A DNA stretch of 64,000 nt from Azorinus chamasolen (GCA_963576725.1 OY755237.1:61619873-61683872), one strand, 5' to 3'. Shown: positions 13,701 through 24,303, numbered from the stretch's first letter. The notes: generated by a model not told the origin, from the letters alone. Program-made: numbers and translations.

Positions 13701-15800
13701 TAGTCTTACAACAACTATCCAATGAAACCAAATTCGATGTAAGTGGCCTTATTACCTCCTAGCACTGACATGTGCTACTACTGCATATTTAAGAAGCACA
13801 CATCAGTACCAAGAGATACAGAGACTTTACTGTTTTCGGTTCCACTGTTCCTGTTCATTTGAGTAGCCTAAGTGATGCATATTGCTGTTTGTTTCTCCCA
13901 GCTCAGCATATGTCAAGCCCAAGAGGACATATGGTGTTTATTCATTCTTTTCAAGCATATTCAATCTTTGAAGGCTAGGAGGGTGTAAATGGTCATTAGA
14001 TTCCTATTTCCATGTAAAACAATAGCTTTTCGTTGAGTCTTATATCAGTGTTCCAGTGAAAAAGTCTGAAGCTTATGGCCAGATGTTTTTCCTAGCACAG
14101 GCATGTGCTACTTTGTATTTGAGAAGCACATGTCAGTACCAAGAGGCACAGGGGCACTGTTCTATTCTGCTTCAGTATTGATATTGTTTGAAATGCTGAA
14201 TTCATGTATATAGCTGTTAGTTTTCTTCATCCATTAAAATGTAAGTGATGCATTTAGCCATATGTTTGTCCCAGCACAGGCATGTGCTACTGGTTTGTAT
14301 TTAAGAAGCACACACTTGTACCACGAATCACAGTGGCTTTGTTCTATTCTGTGAAGTTGATCTGTTCTTTGACTGTCCTTCATTGTGTGTCGCTATACGT
14401 TAATAATAGCATTGGCATGTGGTAGCTCGAGTATTGTCTTCGAAAGTTCATCAGGATGTATATAGCTCCAAGTTTCTCCTAGCACAGGCATGTGCTAGTT
14501 CAAATTTTAATTTGACTTGCACATAACAGTGAAAGGTAACACCGTAGGCTTGATAGTCTTACAACAACTATCCAATGAAACCAAATTCGATGTAAGTGGC
14601 CTTATTAATTACCTCCTAGCACTGACATGTGCTACTACTGCATATGTAAGAAGCACACATCAGTACCAAGAGATACAGAGATTTTACTGTTTTCGGTTCC
14701 ACTGTTTCTGTTCATTTGAGTATCCTAAGTGATGCATATTGCTGTTTGTTTCTCCCAGCTCAGCATATGTCAAGCCCAAGAGGACATATGGTGTTTATTC
14801 ATTTTTTTCAAGCATATTCAGTCTTTGAAGGCTAAGAGGGTGTAAATGGTCGTTAGATTCCTATTTCCATGTAAAACAATAGCTTTTCGTTGAGTCTTAT
14901 ATCAGTGTTCCAGTGAAAAAGTCTGAAGCTTATGGCCAGATGTTTTTCCTAGCACAGGCATGTGCTACTTTGTATTTGAGAAGCACATGTCAGTACCAAG
15001 AGACACAGGGGCACTGTTCTCTTCTGCTTCAGTATTGATATTGTTTGAAATGCTGAATTCATGTATATAGCTGTTAGTTTTTTTCATCCATTAAAATCTA
15101 AGTGATGCATTGAGCCGTATGTTTGTCCCAGCACAGGCATGTGCTACTGGTTTGTATTTAAGAAGCACACACTAGTACCACGAATCACAGTGGCTTTGTT
15201 CTATTCTGTGAAGTTGATCTGTTCTTTGAATGTCCTTAATGGTGTGTCGCTATAAGTTAATAATAGCATTGGGATGTGGTAGCTCGAGTATTGTTTTCTT
15301 CGAAGGTCCTTCAGTATGTATATAGCTCCAAGTGTCTCCTAGCACAGGCATGTGCTAGTTGAAATTTTAATTTGACTTGCACATATCAGTGAAAGGTAAC
15401 ACCATAGGCTTAATAGTCTTACAACAACTATTCACTGAAACCTAATTCGATGTAAGTGGCCTTATTATCTCCTAGCACTGACATGTGCTACTACTCTATA
15501 TTTAAGAAGCACATATTAGTACCAAGAGATACAGAGGTTTTACTGTTATCGGTTCCACTGTTCCTATTCATTGAATAGCCTAAGTGGTGCATGTTGCTGT
15601 TTGTTTCTCCTAGCAGAGCACATGTCAAACCCAAGAGGTCCTATGATGTTTATTCATTCTATTCAAGTATGATCAATCCTTGAAGACTAATAGGGTGTAA
15701 ATGGTCATTAGTTTCCTGTACACATATAAACAATATCTTTTCGTTGAGTCTGATATCAATGTTCCATTGACAAATCTGAAGTTCATTGCCAGATGTTTTT

Positions 15801-16215
15801 CCTAGCACAGGCATGTGCTACTTTGTATTTGAGCAGCACACGTCAGCACCAAGACAAATATGCTTTTTCCAATTCTGATCCAATATGCATGCTCTTGGAC
15901 TGCCTGAATTGTGCATATTGCTCTTAATTTACCCATTCACAGGCATGTACCAATGTGTGTTTGACTAGCATGTATTGGTACCAAGAGGCACCGGGCCTTT
16001 GTTCTGTGCTGTTCATATAGGCATGTTCTTTCAAATGCTTAAATTGTACATATAGCTCTTAGTTTCTCTAAGCACAGGCATGAAGCACATACCGGTACCA
16101 AGACTCACTGAGGCTTTATTGTTTACTATTCCAATACCCATGCTCTTTGAAAGTTCCTTGGTGCTGTTTATAGTCACAAGTGTCTTATAGCATGATGTTT
16201 TTTGGTAGTATTGAA
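15801..16215. repeat. Degenerate satellite subunits at array edge
   Basis: After 15,850 the sequence leaves the 854-bp pattern but still repeats the subunit theme at shorter spacing. CACAGGCATGTACC (about 15,942), AGCACAGGCATGAAGCAC (about 16,072) and the linked 'GTACCAAGAGGCAC' and 'GTACCAAGACTCAC' segments recur roughly every 120 bp. This looks like the diverged, non-homogenised border of the array. Confidence 0.7.
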
Positions 16216-16227
16216 TGTTGCAAGTGT

Positions 16228-16440
16228 GTTATTCACATAAGAAATAATGACATCATGAATATATTTTAACTGAAGTTTTGTCATGGTACCTGAACACAGA
16301 AATTTTCTATTCACATGACCTTTTCAGAAACTGTAAAATCACATCTATATAATACCATAAGCAAACAGATCAGAGCCATCTGATCTGGATCTTCTCTGTT
16401 TGCAAAGGTTTGAAAAGGCATTTATATGTGGGAAAGGGTG
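16228..16440 (-). repeat. F1 hairpin MITE, diverged
   Basis: AAATAATGACATCATGAATAT near the left, and a shortened stem-loop at about 16,369-16,405 (GCAAACAGATCAGAGCC... to ...CTCTGTTTGC). It ends in GGGAAAGGGTG. Recognisable as F1 in reverse orientation with one arm partly deleted. Confidence 0.55.
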
Positions 16441-16597
16441 TAAGACCCAGGTTTAGATCTCTTTGTTCAGACAGGTTCTTCTGTATGGTGACAGTTTAAA
16501 CCTTTAGTGTACTGAGCATAATTGTGTTTGTAGAAAACACAGCATACATTGGCTTTCAAGTTTGCTTTATCTTTTGTCTCTTATTAAAAAAAACTGA

Positions 16598-16672
16598 TCA
16601 ATGTCAAACAGTTTGGATCCTGAAGAAAAAACAGTGTTAATTGTCATCTCATTTGGATCCAAACTCTATGCA
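16598..16672. repeat. F6 short GGATCC hairpin
   Basis: CAAACAGTTTGGATCCTGA and, 40 bases on, CATTTGGATCCAAACTC form imperfect arms. The same motif recurs at about 20,866, 21,487, 23,798, 30,952, 36,480, 48,995 and 58,961. Confidence 0.55.
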
Positions 16673-16700
16673 AATTTGATCTTATTTAGCATGCTAAAGT

Positions 16701-16937
16701 TTAACCCTTTCCCTCATATAAACACTTTTTTCCGTGTTTGCAAACATGAGTATACCCAGATCAGACAACTCCTATAGGAGTCTTCTGATCAGGGTCTGCT
16801 CTGTTTGTTTATGAAATTAAATAGATCTGACTCTTTAGTTTCTACCAATACCCAAACATCCTGTATACATATGCTAATTTAAAAAATTAACTAATATAAA
16901 TTCATGATGTTAAATATTGAACAGTGAAAGGGTTTAA
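16701..16937 (+). repeat. F1 hairpin MITE
   Basis: Begins TTAACCCTTTCCCTCAT and ends AAAGGGTTTAA. The internal palindrome with apex ACTCCTATAGGAGT lies at about 16,740-16,808. The right arm holds the usual AGATCTGACTC and an ATTCATGATGTT segment. Confidence 0.75.
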
Positions 16938-17294
16938 ACACATGCTATATTCCCTTTAAAACATGACCTTAACAAACAGTTTGGATCAAATATAAAATAC
17001 TGTTTGATACAAATACACTTTTGTACAGAAATTAAAAGTATGCTGAAAGGAATTTGTTAATTAAGGACAATTGCATTGTAGGTTAAATATTATTGATAAG
17101 ACTTATTTTGATTTTTGACATTTGGATCTTAGACTTTGACAACAAAATTAATAGAAAATCAAAATACAATTTGTAGCAGATGACAATTTAAAAATAGTTT
17201 TAGTATGATACCTTTTGCCAAGAATTATGTAATTTAATGAAAAACTATATGAATGGCAGTCTTTTCATTCTTTTCTTAAGCCTTCTCATACTTA

Positions 17295-17544
17295 TTAACC
17301 TGTTATCTATTAGAGATGCAAATTTAATGCCTTTAAAAACAGAGTAGACCCAGATCGGTTGGCTCCTGTAGGAGTCATCTGATCAGGGTCTGCCCTATCT
17401 GCTTATGAAATAAAATAGATCTGATTTCACATTTTCCGCCATAGTCAAATTCCCTTGTTCATAAGGCCATTATAAAAGTTCAACTAATTGATATTCATAC
17501 ATTCATTATATATCTAAAATAAGTATTCATCAGGTAAGGGGTTA
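17295..17544 (+). repeat. F1 hairpin MITE, older copy
   Basis: TTAACCTGTTA start, stem AAACAGAGTAGACCCAGATC with apex CTCCTGTAGGAG near 17,366, right arm GATCAGGGTCTGCCC, end GTAAGGGGTTAC. The sequence from here to 18,210 (including an 88-aa open frame at 17,760) shows no recognisable protein, RNA or repeat. Confidence 0.65.
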
Positions 17545-18210
17545 CTTGGCTATAGCTAGTAACCTGGCATTGTTTTAGGATCCATGCTATTCAGTACTTG
17601 ACTAATAGAGTCTATAGAATACTTATATCACTGTTTAGGAATAGAAGTTAAAGCTGATACAATGTTTTTAGCAACAGTCTTATTGATTACACAAATTCAG
17701 ATTTTGCAAGGAAAACTTGAATTTACCTTTCCCCTTTTCTTTTTCTGCCCAATGTTAAATTGTACTTGCATATTCAGAGAGTTGGTCAAGTTTCCCAATC
17801 TTTGTCACTATTCTGCTGGACTAGTTCTTGGCTGATCATTGAGAGTGGAATGATGTTGAGCTCTGGTGCTGGTCAGGCTTTATACCATGTACCACATCCT
17901 GGGGGTCTCCAAGTGTCACCAAGTCTTGCTCAAGTCATCTTCCTTGTACTCCTAATTAGTGTAGGAAGTGTACTCCTGTTCAGTTCCTTGTCTTACAAAC
18001 TAGTTTCCATTGTTTGCAGTAATTAAAACACTATCTACCTGGTTATCAGTGTAATTAGCAAGTTAGGGTGATCGGGACTGAATGCTTGCTTGACCATTCT
18101 CATAAGGTGTGATTGCATGAGTTGGTTAATTAACCTAATGATACTTGTTAATTATTGTTTTAACATCCTTACCTGTAGCAATAATGTATTTGTACAATTA
18201 CATCAAGATT

Positions 18211-18406
18211 TTAATCTTTTCCATTATGTCATTTGAAAACATTGTAGATCCAGATGAGAGGGTTTATAGAGGAGCCCTTTGATCAGGGTCAGCACTGTTT
18301 GTAATGTTACACCTTTCTTAAATCTTTGTATATTATATTCACAGTGATCTTGACCTGTTTGAATTTTGGAATTGTTCATTTGAAAAGTCAACAACGAAAG
18401 GGTTAA
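18211..18406 (+). repeat. F4 hairpin MITE, diverged
   Basis: Ends TTAATCTTTTCC and CGAAAGGGTTAA. The central hairpin GTAGATCCAGATGAGAGGG ... GATCAGGGTCAGCAC has apex AGGAGCC. The right part carries the F4-type 'GACCTGTTTGAATTTTGGAA' segment. Confidence 0.6.
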
Positions 18407-18563
18407 TATGTATATGAATGGACAAAAGTTTTGAAATATATTTTATCCACTAATATTAAAGATCAGCTATTCAAGAATAATTTTGAATTTTAAATTAATG
18501 TTATTATTTGATGATGATCAGGATGAAGAGGACAATAACAATCAAGTCAATTTTAATTTTAAT

Positions 18564-18781
18564 TTAATCATATAAAGACTTTTTCATGCATTTGCAAACA
18601 TGTTCGAACCCAAATCAGATGACTCCTACACGAGTCTGATCAGGGTCTGCTCTGTGTGCTTATGAAATTATAGATCTGGCTCAACAGTTCCTGCCAATAC
18701 CATATACCATAAACATTTGGCTAATAAATATTCATGATGTCATTATTTCTTACATGAATAGTGAACAGGGAAAGGGTTTAA
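18564..18781 (+). repeat. F1 hairpin MITE
   Basis: TTAA start, GCATTTGCAAACATG stem with a shortened apex, GATCAGGGTCTGCTC arm, ATTCATGATGTCATTATTTC segment and end GGGAAAGGGTTTAA. The following 18,782-18,928 is AT-rich with GATAATAAT-type simple repeat only. Confidence 0.65.
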
Positions 18782-19242
18782 TCATTATAACAGTAAAATT
18801 GATAGTTATATTGATAATAATATTGATAATAATAATAGTAATAACATTTATAAAGATGATAGTCTGATGATTAAATTTCTCTAAACATTTAAACACTCAA
18901 TCTCTCCTAAATGGAATTGTAAAGCTGAATAACCCTTTCCTTCATATAAACCTCTTTTCAGGCATTTGCAAACAGAGTAGACCTAGATCAGATGGCTCCT
19001 ATAGGAGCCATCTGATCAGGGTCTGCTCTGTTTGCTTATGATATGATATAGATATGATTTTACAGTTTCTGCCATGGCCAGAAATTCCTGTTTCCATGTG
19101 TTATTATAACAAATTAATCTAATTAAAATTCTGCTCTGTTTGCTAAAGGAATTTGAAAGATCTGATTCTTTCCTTTCTAAAATGCTACAATGTACCACCG
19201 TCCATATTTCATTGTAACTATTTTGTCCATGAATATATGATA

Positions 19243-20580
19243 CGAGGGGTGTTCCATAAATAATGTCATCTGTGCTTTATTTCGCGGAAATCGTGCAATT
19301 CATGCACAAAACCACCTCGTGCCGATTGAGTGATCACTGGCTCGTGACACAGGTAAATATCTCGTCCACACGTTCACTTGCCTCGGTACAGTGTACATCA
19401 TTTCATAGCCTATTCGTTAGACTATACACAAAATGAAAGGAAAACGAGCTGAAAATGTTCTTGAAATTAGAGCCTATATAAAAGGTAGGTCATTACTCGG
19501 CATAAAGGCTGTAGATATTCACCGCGAGGTGTGTGACATTTATGGGGAGGGCCAAATGTCCCACAGGACTGTTTGTAGGTGGGTAGCTAAATTTAGTGCT
19601 GGGCAGCAGCAACTGAAAGATGCTGCTCGCCCAGGTCATCCTGCAACAACTACGACCAAAGGTAACATAGAAAAAATCCGAAATATCCTCAAAACTGATG
19701 CTCGATTCACCGTAAGACAATTGGCTCGAATGACAAACTTGTCGTTAGCAAGAGTTCATGCAATTTTGAAGAAACACCTAAAAGTTAGAAAGATAAATGC
19801 AAGATGGATACCCCATTTGTTAACGGATGAGCAAAAGAAGACGCGTGTAACAATGGCAAAAAAACTTCTCAAAATGTACCCAAAATATAGTAAAAAGGCT
19901 TTTGATAATATAGTCACTGGTGATGAGACCTGGGTGTATTATTTTGAACCAAAGCGGAAGGTTTCCAACCGAATATGGGCCACTAAAAATGCCAGATGCC
20001 CAAGTATTGCCAAACGAATACGAACGGTAAAGAAGGTTTTGTATGCTATTTTTTTCACTAATAAGGGTCCAGCTATTCAAATCCCGGTGCCAAAAGGCAG
20101 AACGGTCACAGGCAAGTTCTATAAAAACGTTGTTCTGAGAAAATTGAAGAACTACTACAAAAGTAGCCGCCCCAAAACAGGACTTAAGTATGTCCGACTT
20201 TGGCATGATAATGCACCCGCTCACAAGGCACGTATTGTGACTGACTTTTTGGAGTCAGAGAAGGTTATCGTCCTTCCGCACCCTCCGTATTCGCCAGACT
20301 TGGCCCCCTGCGACTATTTTCTCTTTCCAAAACTTAAATATCATTTATCTGGAAGGAGATACAATTCGAGAAATGCCCTTGGATCTGCTGTTTATCAGTA
20401 TCTGATGGGTGTCCCCATTGAAGAGTATGAAAAATGCTTCCAAAAATGGATTGACCGGCTAAAAAGGTGTATTCTGGCTGGTGGAGAGTATTTTGAAGGG
20501 CAGAGCAAATTAAAATGAACAAAAGCACTTCCGCTATATGAGCACCGATGCAAGTGACATTATTTTTGGAACACCCCTCG
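19243..20580 (+). mobile_element. Complete mariner (DD34D) transposon
   Basis: Element of 1,338 bp with terminal inverted repeats of about 26 bp. The left end CGAGGGGTGTTCCA is matched by the reverse complement of the right end TGGAACACCCCTCG, and one mismatch separates this from a further 11 matching bases. It is flanked by TA at 19,241-19,242 and 20,581-20,582, the Tc1/mariner target duplication. It carries a single open transposase gene. Intact ends plus an intact ORF suggest a recent insertion. Confidence 0.93.
19433..20518 (+). CDS. Mariner transposase, 361 aa, intact
   Basis: Cut-and-paste DNA transposase of the mariner family, acting in the nucleus on its own inverted repeats. The reading frame is uninterrupted from ATG to TGA. 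Residues about 1-115 hold two helix-turn-helix-like segments (around 25-52 and 92-112) expected to bind the terminal repeats, followed by the WVPHEL-like motif ARWIPHLLTDEQ (123-134). The catalytic triad is visible: D164 in VTGDETWVYY, D259 in LWHDNAPAH and D294 in APCDYFLF, with 34 residues between the last two, which defines DD34D mariners. YSPDLAP (286-292) is also present. About 345-360 aa is the usual family length, so the protein is full length. It has its own start 190 bp inside the element and is not an exon of the surrounding gene. Activity is inferred only from intactness. Confidence 0.95.
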   Translation: MKGKRAENVLEIRAYIKGRSLLGIKAVDIHREVCDIYGEGQMSHRTVCRWVAKFSAGQQQLKDAARPGHPATTTTKGNIEKIRNILKTDARFTVRQLARMTNLSLARVHAILKKHLKVRKINARWIPHLLTDEQKKTRVTMAKKLLKMYPKYSKKAFDNIVTGDETWVYYFEPKRKVSNRIWATKNARCPSIAKRIRTVKKVLYAIFFTNKGPAIQIPVPKGRTVTGKFYKNVVLRKLKNYYKSSRPKTGLKYVRLWHDNAPAHKARIVTDFLESEKVIVLPHPPYSPDLAPCDYFLFPKLKYHLSGRRYNSRNALGSAVYQYLMGVPIEEYEKCFQKWIDRLKRCILAGGEYFEGQSKLK

Positions 20581-20666
20581 TATATCTTTTAAAATTTAGA
20601 ATAAACATAGAAGAGGAAAAGGGAAAAGTAAAGTTTGCACCAATTTGATAAGACTGACGTAGTCAC

Positions 20667-20735
20667 AATAGTGTAAACCATGATCAGATTGCTCTGTAAG
20701 AAACCAATTGATCTTGGTCTGCACTATTCTCCTGA
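20667..20735. repeat. Degenerate F4/F5-like hairpin
   Basis: TAGTGTAAACCATGATCAGA and, further on, TTGATCTTGGTCTGCACTA form imperfect arms of a hairpin similar to the F4/F5 stems. No termini were recognised. Confidence 0.45.
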
Positions 20736-20865
20736 GTTTGTCTCTCCGAAAACTTAATATGGATAATAAAGTAGTGCTTGTAATAGTTATAGTGAGGTTA
20801 TAAGGAAAAAATAATGATATTTGATTTTTCCTTGGCTTTTCAAAAGCCATGATCTGAGTGTAGGA

Positions 20866-20928
20866 CATACTGGATCCTGATGATAGGTCAGGATGCCTGG
20901 CATCTCATCTGGATCCAAACTGTTTGCA
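20866..20928. repeat. F6 GGATCC hairpin
   Basis: ACTGGATCCTGATGA and TCATCTGGATCCAAACTG are inverted arms around a short AT/GC-mixed loop. Confidence 0.5.
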
Positions 20929-21004
20929 TAGGTAGTCACAAATTTGCTGCTAGTGTGCAGAGAAATAATGTGGTTGAATAATGTCATGGTACTATTTTAG
21001 CTTT

Positions 21005-21235
21005 AACCCTTACCCCACCAGATATTTTTTATTACTCTTTGAATATTAGTAAGGCACTCTTTACAAAAATATACAAGATATATTGAAATGATTTTCCTAG
21101 GTAACAGCATAGAGCATGCAGGCATGGATTTTCCATGACAAACAGTGCAGACCCAGATGAGAGCGCTCCTATAGGAGCCCTCTCATCTGGGTCTACACTG
21201 TTTGTAAATGGAACTATAGTTGTGACTGGCAGGCT
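21005..21235. repeat. F4 hairpin MITE
   Basis: The core at 21,138-21,205 is a 68-bp near-perfect palindrome from ACAAACAGTGCAGACCC to GGGTCTACACTGTTTGT, with apex CGCTCCTATAGGAGC. The left end TTAACCCTTACCCC is present at about 21,003; the right end is unclear. Confidence 0.65.
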
Positions 21236-21335
21236 ATGGGATAACGTATATTCCATAGATGTGTGATTAATGTTGAAATATTTCATCAAATACTGACTCT
21301 CTATCTTTTCTTGAGAATGGGACAAATTTTAAGAG

Positions 21336-21422
21336 AAAAAACAAGATGTAAGCATTTGGTTGTTAGTTGCTGAGCATATTATTTTAAGCATTTGGTTGTT
21401 AGTTGCTGAGCATATTATTTTT
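21336..21422. repeat. 37-bp direct tandem duplication
   Basis: AAGCATTTGGTTGTTAGTTG and the following GCTGAGCATATTATTTT occur twice in direct succession, a simple local duplication. Confidence 0.85.
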
Positions 21423-21486
21423 TAGCAGAAACTATCAGTGAAATCAGTTCTCAATGTTTCTTCTATATATTTGAAAATTACAGTAT

Positions 21487-21553
21487 AAAACTGTTTGGAT
21501 CCAGATGAGAAACAGAGTTTATTTTCATCTTATTAGGATCTGAACTGTTTGAC
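21487..21553. repeat. F6 GGATCC hairpin
   Basis: ACTGTTTGGATCCAGATGAG then CATCTTATTAGGATCTGAAC form imperfect arms. Confidence 0.45.
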
Positions 21554-21582
21554 CTTGTATGTGCAAAAGTTTGTAGCATACT

Positions 21583-22012
21583 TTAACCCATTCCCTGTTC
21601 TATGTTTATTTCAATACCTACTGAATATACATTGTACATAGACAAAAAAGTTGTAATGCAATATGAAAAGTGGAATATTGCAGTGATTTTAGAAATTAAC
21701 AAAACATATCTTTCAAATTCTATTAGCAAACAGAGCAGACCCTGATCAGACAGCTCCATGAATATTTATTAAGAAATAATGAATATATCAATATTAATTA
21801 ACCCTTTCCCTCATATACACGTGTTTTCACGCATTTGCGAACATAGTAGACCCAGGGTCTGCTCTGTTTGCTTATAGAAGTCGATAGATGTTTCTTTGCT
21901 TTCTAAAATATCTACAATGTTCCACCTTCCATATTTCTGTATAACTGTTTTGTTAATGAATATTCAGTAGGTATTGAAATTTGGCCTAAATATAGAACAG
22001 GAAAAGGGTTAA
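21583..22012. repeat. Broken F1 copy followed by F1 with collapsed core
   Basis: 21,583-21,755 is a reverse F1 cut off right at the hairpin apex (CAGACAGCTCC). 21,798-22,012 is a second, forward F1 with both TTAA-CCC ends, but its stem is reduced to AGTAGACCCAGGGTCTGCTC: about 40 bp of the palindrome apex has been lost cleanly. Confidence 0.65.
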
Positions 22013-22217
22013 CTATATTTTTATAATGGCATTATCCTCAAAGAAAGTTTTTACCATTGCGGAAACTGTAGAACCGCCTGATCTGGGTCTACTGTGTTTG
22101 CAAAGGCGTAGAAAGGCGTATTTCTAGAAGAAAGGGTTAAACGGTTAATATGCTGATATGGGTCTACATTGTTTGCAAAGGCACAGAAAGGTGTATTTGT
22201 GGAGTAAAGGGTTAAAT
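22013..22217 (-). repeat. Two half F1 elements in tandem
   Basis: Two right halves of reverse F1 lie back to back (GGGTCTACTGTGTTTGCAAAGG ending in AAAGGGTTAA at about 22,139, then again ending in AAAGGGTTAA at about 22,216). Both lack the left arm of the hairpin. Confidence 0.55.
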
Positions 22218-22477
22218 TGGTTCACGTACCATCACATTTCTTTGCAACATGTTCGAAGCTTTGAAGATTTGTCCATGCTAAATGGTTTAGCTTTACCTAA
22301 TGAATATTCATGCATAAATAATGACATCATGAGTTTTTACTTGTTGAATTTTTACAATGGTATATGGATACATTATTGTTTTATCATGATCTGGATTCAA
22401 ATTGATCATCTTGATCAAAACTGTTTGCCAATTACCATCTGGATCCAATCAGATCATCTGAATTCAAACTAATCATC

Positions 22478-23637
22478 TGAAACCACTCGGATTGCGTCTC
22501 GGGACAGCATTGTGTGTCTCACTCAGTGTCAGTTGATATCTGGAAACGCTTGTCTTTGGCATATTTCACTAGGACATTACTAGGGAAATTAAGGGGCGTA
22601 GCTTATGATTATCAATCGTGATGGCTGTTGCATTGGCCACGGAGTGTTGGATCTTGACGGTAGGGATAGCCCAATCTCTTTTGAAACCACTCGGATTGCG
22701 GCTCGGGACAGCATTATGTGTCTCATTCAGTGTCAGTTGATGTCTGAAAAACGCGTTTCTTTAGCATATTTTACTAGGAAATTATTAGGGAAATTAAGAG
22801 AACGTAGCTGGATTATCAATCATGATGACTTGCCTCGGCCACGGGACATTTTCGAATCCCTCCCATCTCGAGAATTCTGTTACTTGCAAATTATTGGTCA
22901 AAGGAGTATCTTGTCAGTTGTTTAGATGGGCATTGTTCGTAGGCACTTGATGTGTGTGTCGCTTTGTGCTGGGTGGTGGATCTTGATTGTAGGGATAGCA
23001 CAATCTCTTTGAATCCGCCTGGGTCGCGGCTTGGCATGGCATTGTTTGTCTCGTTCAGTGTCGGTTGGATTGATATTACGATACTCCTTTGCCAATTGTG
23101 CATACGGGGTGTATATATTGGTGGTTTGTTTGTAATTGTTGTAATTGCATTGTGTTTGTTTATATGCATTAGCTACAAAATTGACCTATTCTGTTAACCC
23201 ATTGTCCTACATATGTAAGGCAATATCTTATGTATATTGTTGTATGTCATACATAAACCCGATCCAGATGTTTCTGGGTAGTAACTGTATGCTGTTCTGA
23301 CACGGTACATATAATGTTTCATTTGAGTTTTGGTGACATGGATGGGCGGACACAATATACCGGTAGTCACGGTGTGCGTCTATTTCCCTCGAATTGGGGA
23401 CATAAAATGTACAGAAAAGGATGATTTTGTTTTTATCTATAATTCTTAAATTAATTCAATTTTTAATAGTTTTATTGATATCTCTATCTTAAATTTCATT
23501 TGTGTTAAATATTCTATACACATTATATATATTCATTTCTGTACTTGCAATTTAATCATGTGAAGCGCATTTGAACGCACACATCCTGTGTGAAAAGAGC
23601 GCTATATAAATGTGATATAATAATAATAATAATAATC
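22478..23637 (+). mobile_element. Probable non-LTR fragment with internal repeats
   Basis: A segment of different texture from the MITEs around it. A block of about 205 bp beginning GAAACCACTCGGATTGCG (22,478 and 22,682) is duplicated in tandem, and a third, more diverged piece starts near 22,975. The far end carries GAGCGCTATATAAATGTGA followed by an (AAT)n run at 23,620-23,637, a tail typical of CR1/L2-type LINEs and the SINEs that share their 3' end. Open frames at 22,605 and 22,952 have no recognisable domain. The class is inferred only from the tail. Confidence 0.5.
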
Positions 23638-23868
23638 TGGATCCAAACTGTTTGCTAACTAACTATCTGGATCCAAACTGTTTGTGAATGAATCATCTGG
23701 ATCCAAACTGATAGCTAACTAATCATCTGGATCCAACCTGATCATCTGGATCCAAACTGTTTACAAAGATGATCACAAAATCATATTCTCAGTGTGTCAA
23801 ACAGTTTGGATCCTGATGAGGTATCAAGTTATTTTACTTTTCATCTGGATCCAAATTGTTTTCATAGG
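23637..23868 (+). repeat. Array of F6 GGATCC half-sites
   Basis: ATCTGGATCCAAACTGTTTG or a variant recurs at about 23,637, 23,667, 23,696, 23,728 and 23,747, separated by short CTAACTAA-type spacers. An F6 hairpin follows at 23,798-23,868 (CAAACAGTTTGGATCCTGAT ... CATCTGGATCCAAATTG). This looks like repeated capture or local expansion of one hairpin arm. Confidence 0.7.
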
Positions 23869-24303
23869 TTGACATTAATTTATTTTTAGTATGTAGAGTG
23901 TTGAAACAAAACTGCTTTGCAATTAGATTAATTAGAAGTAGAAATTAAACAGGACACAAACATTGAATTATAACCCTTGACTTGATAATTTGCAAATAGA
24001 AAACCCAGTTCAGTAGTAAAATGTTCACCTCCCAATGAAGAGGTGTAAGACCAAACCCCAGTTGAAGCTCGCACATTCTTATGTTGTTGACATTAATTTA
24101 TTTTTAGTATGTAGAGTGTTGAAACAAAACTGCTTTGCAATTAGATTAATTAGAAGTAGAAATTAAACAGGACACAAACATTGAATTATAACCCTTGACT
24201 TGATAATTTGCAAATAGAAAACCCAGTTCAGTAGTAAAATGTTCACCTCCCAATGAAGAGGTGTAAGACCAAACCCCAGTTGAAGCTCGCACATTCTTAT
24301 GTG
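23869..24303. repeat. 218-bp tandem duplication
   Basis: The stretch beginning TTGACATTAATTTATTTT at 23,869 is repeated from 24,087 with offset 218 bp and no differences noticed over most of its length. It ends at CGCACATTCTTATG. It is a recent local duplication or an assembly artefact. 24,304-24,630 is AT-rich with nothing recognised. Confidence 0.88.

Larger units (their letters stand above)
1..16215. repeat. Satellite array, ~854-bp higher-order unit
   Basis: Tandem array of a unit of about 854 bp, still running at the left edge of the window. The recurring marker CCTAGCACAGGCATGTGCTA followed by CTTTG occurs at 772, 1628, 2470, 3309, 4162, 5016, 5870, 6726, 7579, 8433, 9289, 10142 (interrupted), 11516, 12379, 13235, 14091, 14948 and 15801, giving spacings of 839-863 bp. 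Inside one unit (5016-5870) the near-dyad TAGCACAGGCATGTGCTA or a variant recurs at about 5016, 5197, 5406, 5538 and 5677, so the unit is five diverged subunits. Each dyad is followed by a related AAGAAGCACACATCAGTACCAAGAG-like segment. No gene is visible; all open frames here are copies of one another in satellite sequence. Whether it is pericentromeric, subtelomeric or interspersed cannot be told from here. Confidence 0.95.
18929..20628 (+). repeat. F1 MITE split by mariner insertion
   Basis: An F1 element starts near 18,929 with a near-perfect core palindrome at about 18,968-19,033 (apex GGCTCCTATAGGAGCC). It is interrupted at 19,241 by the mariner and resumes after 20,582 with the family's usual 'AGAATAAACATAGA... 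GAAAAGGG' ending. The MITE therefore predates the mariner. Confidence 0.7.

Noticed and set aside
1..16215. CRISPR-like or telomeric array
   Set aside because: The repeat units are long, contiguous and without unique spacers, and no telomere-type short repeat is present.
17760..18026. 88-aa hydrophobic open frame as a membrane protein gene
   Set aside because: No splice context, no homology that I recognise, and it is isolated among repeats; hydrophobic frames are common in T-rich sequence.
22605..22925. 106-aa open frame as a gene
   Set aside because: It spans a duplicated block that is also present, broken, just upstream, and sits in a probable non-LTR fragment. No reverse transcriptase or endonuclease motif is visible.
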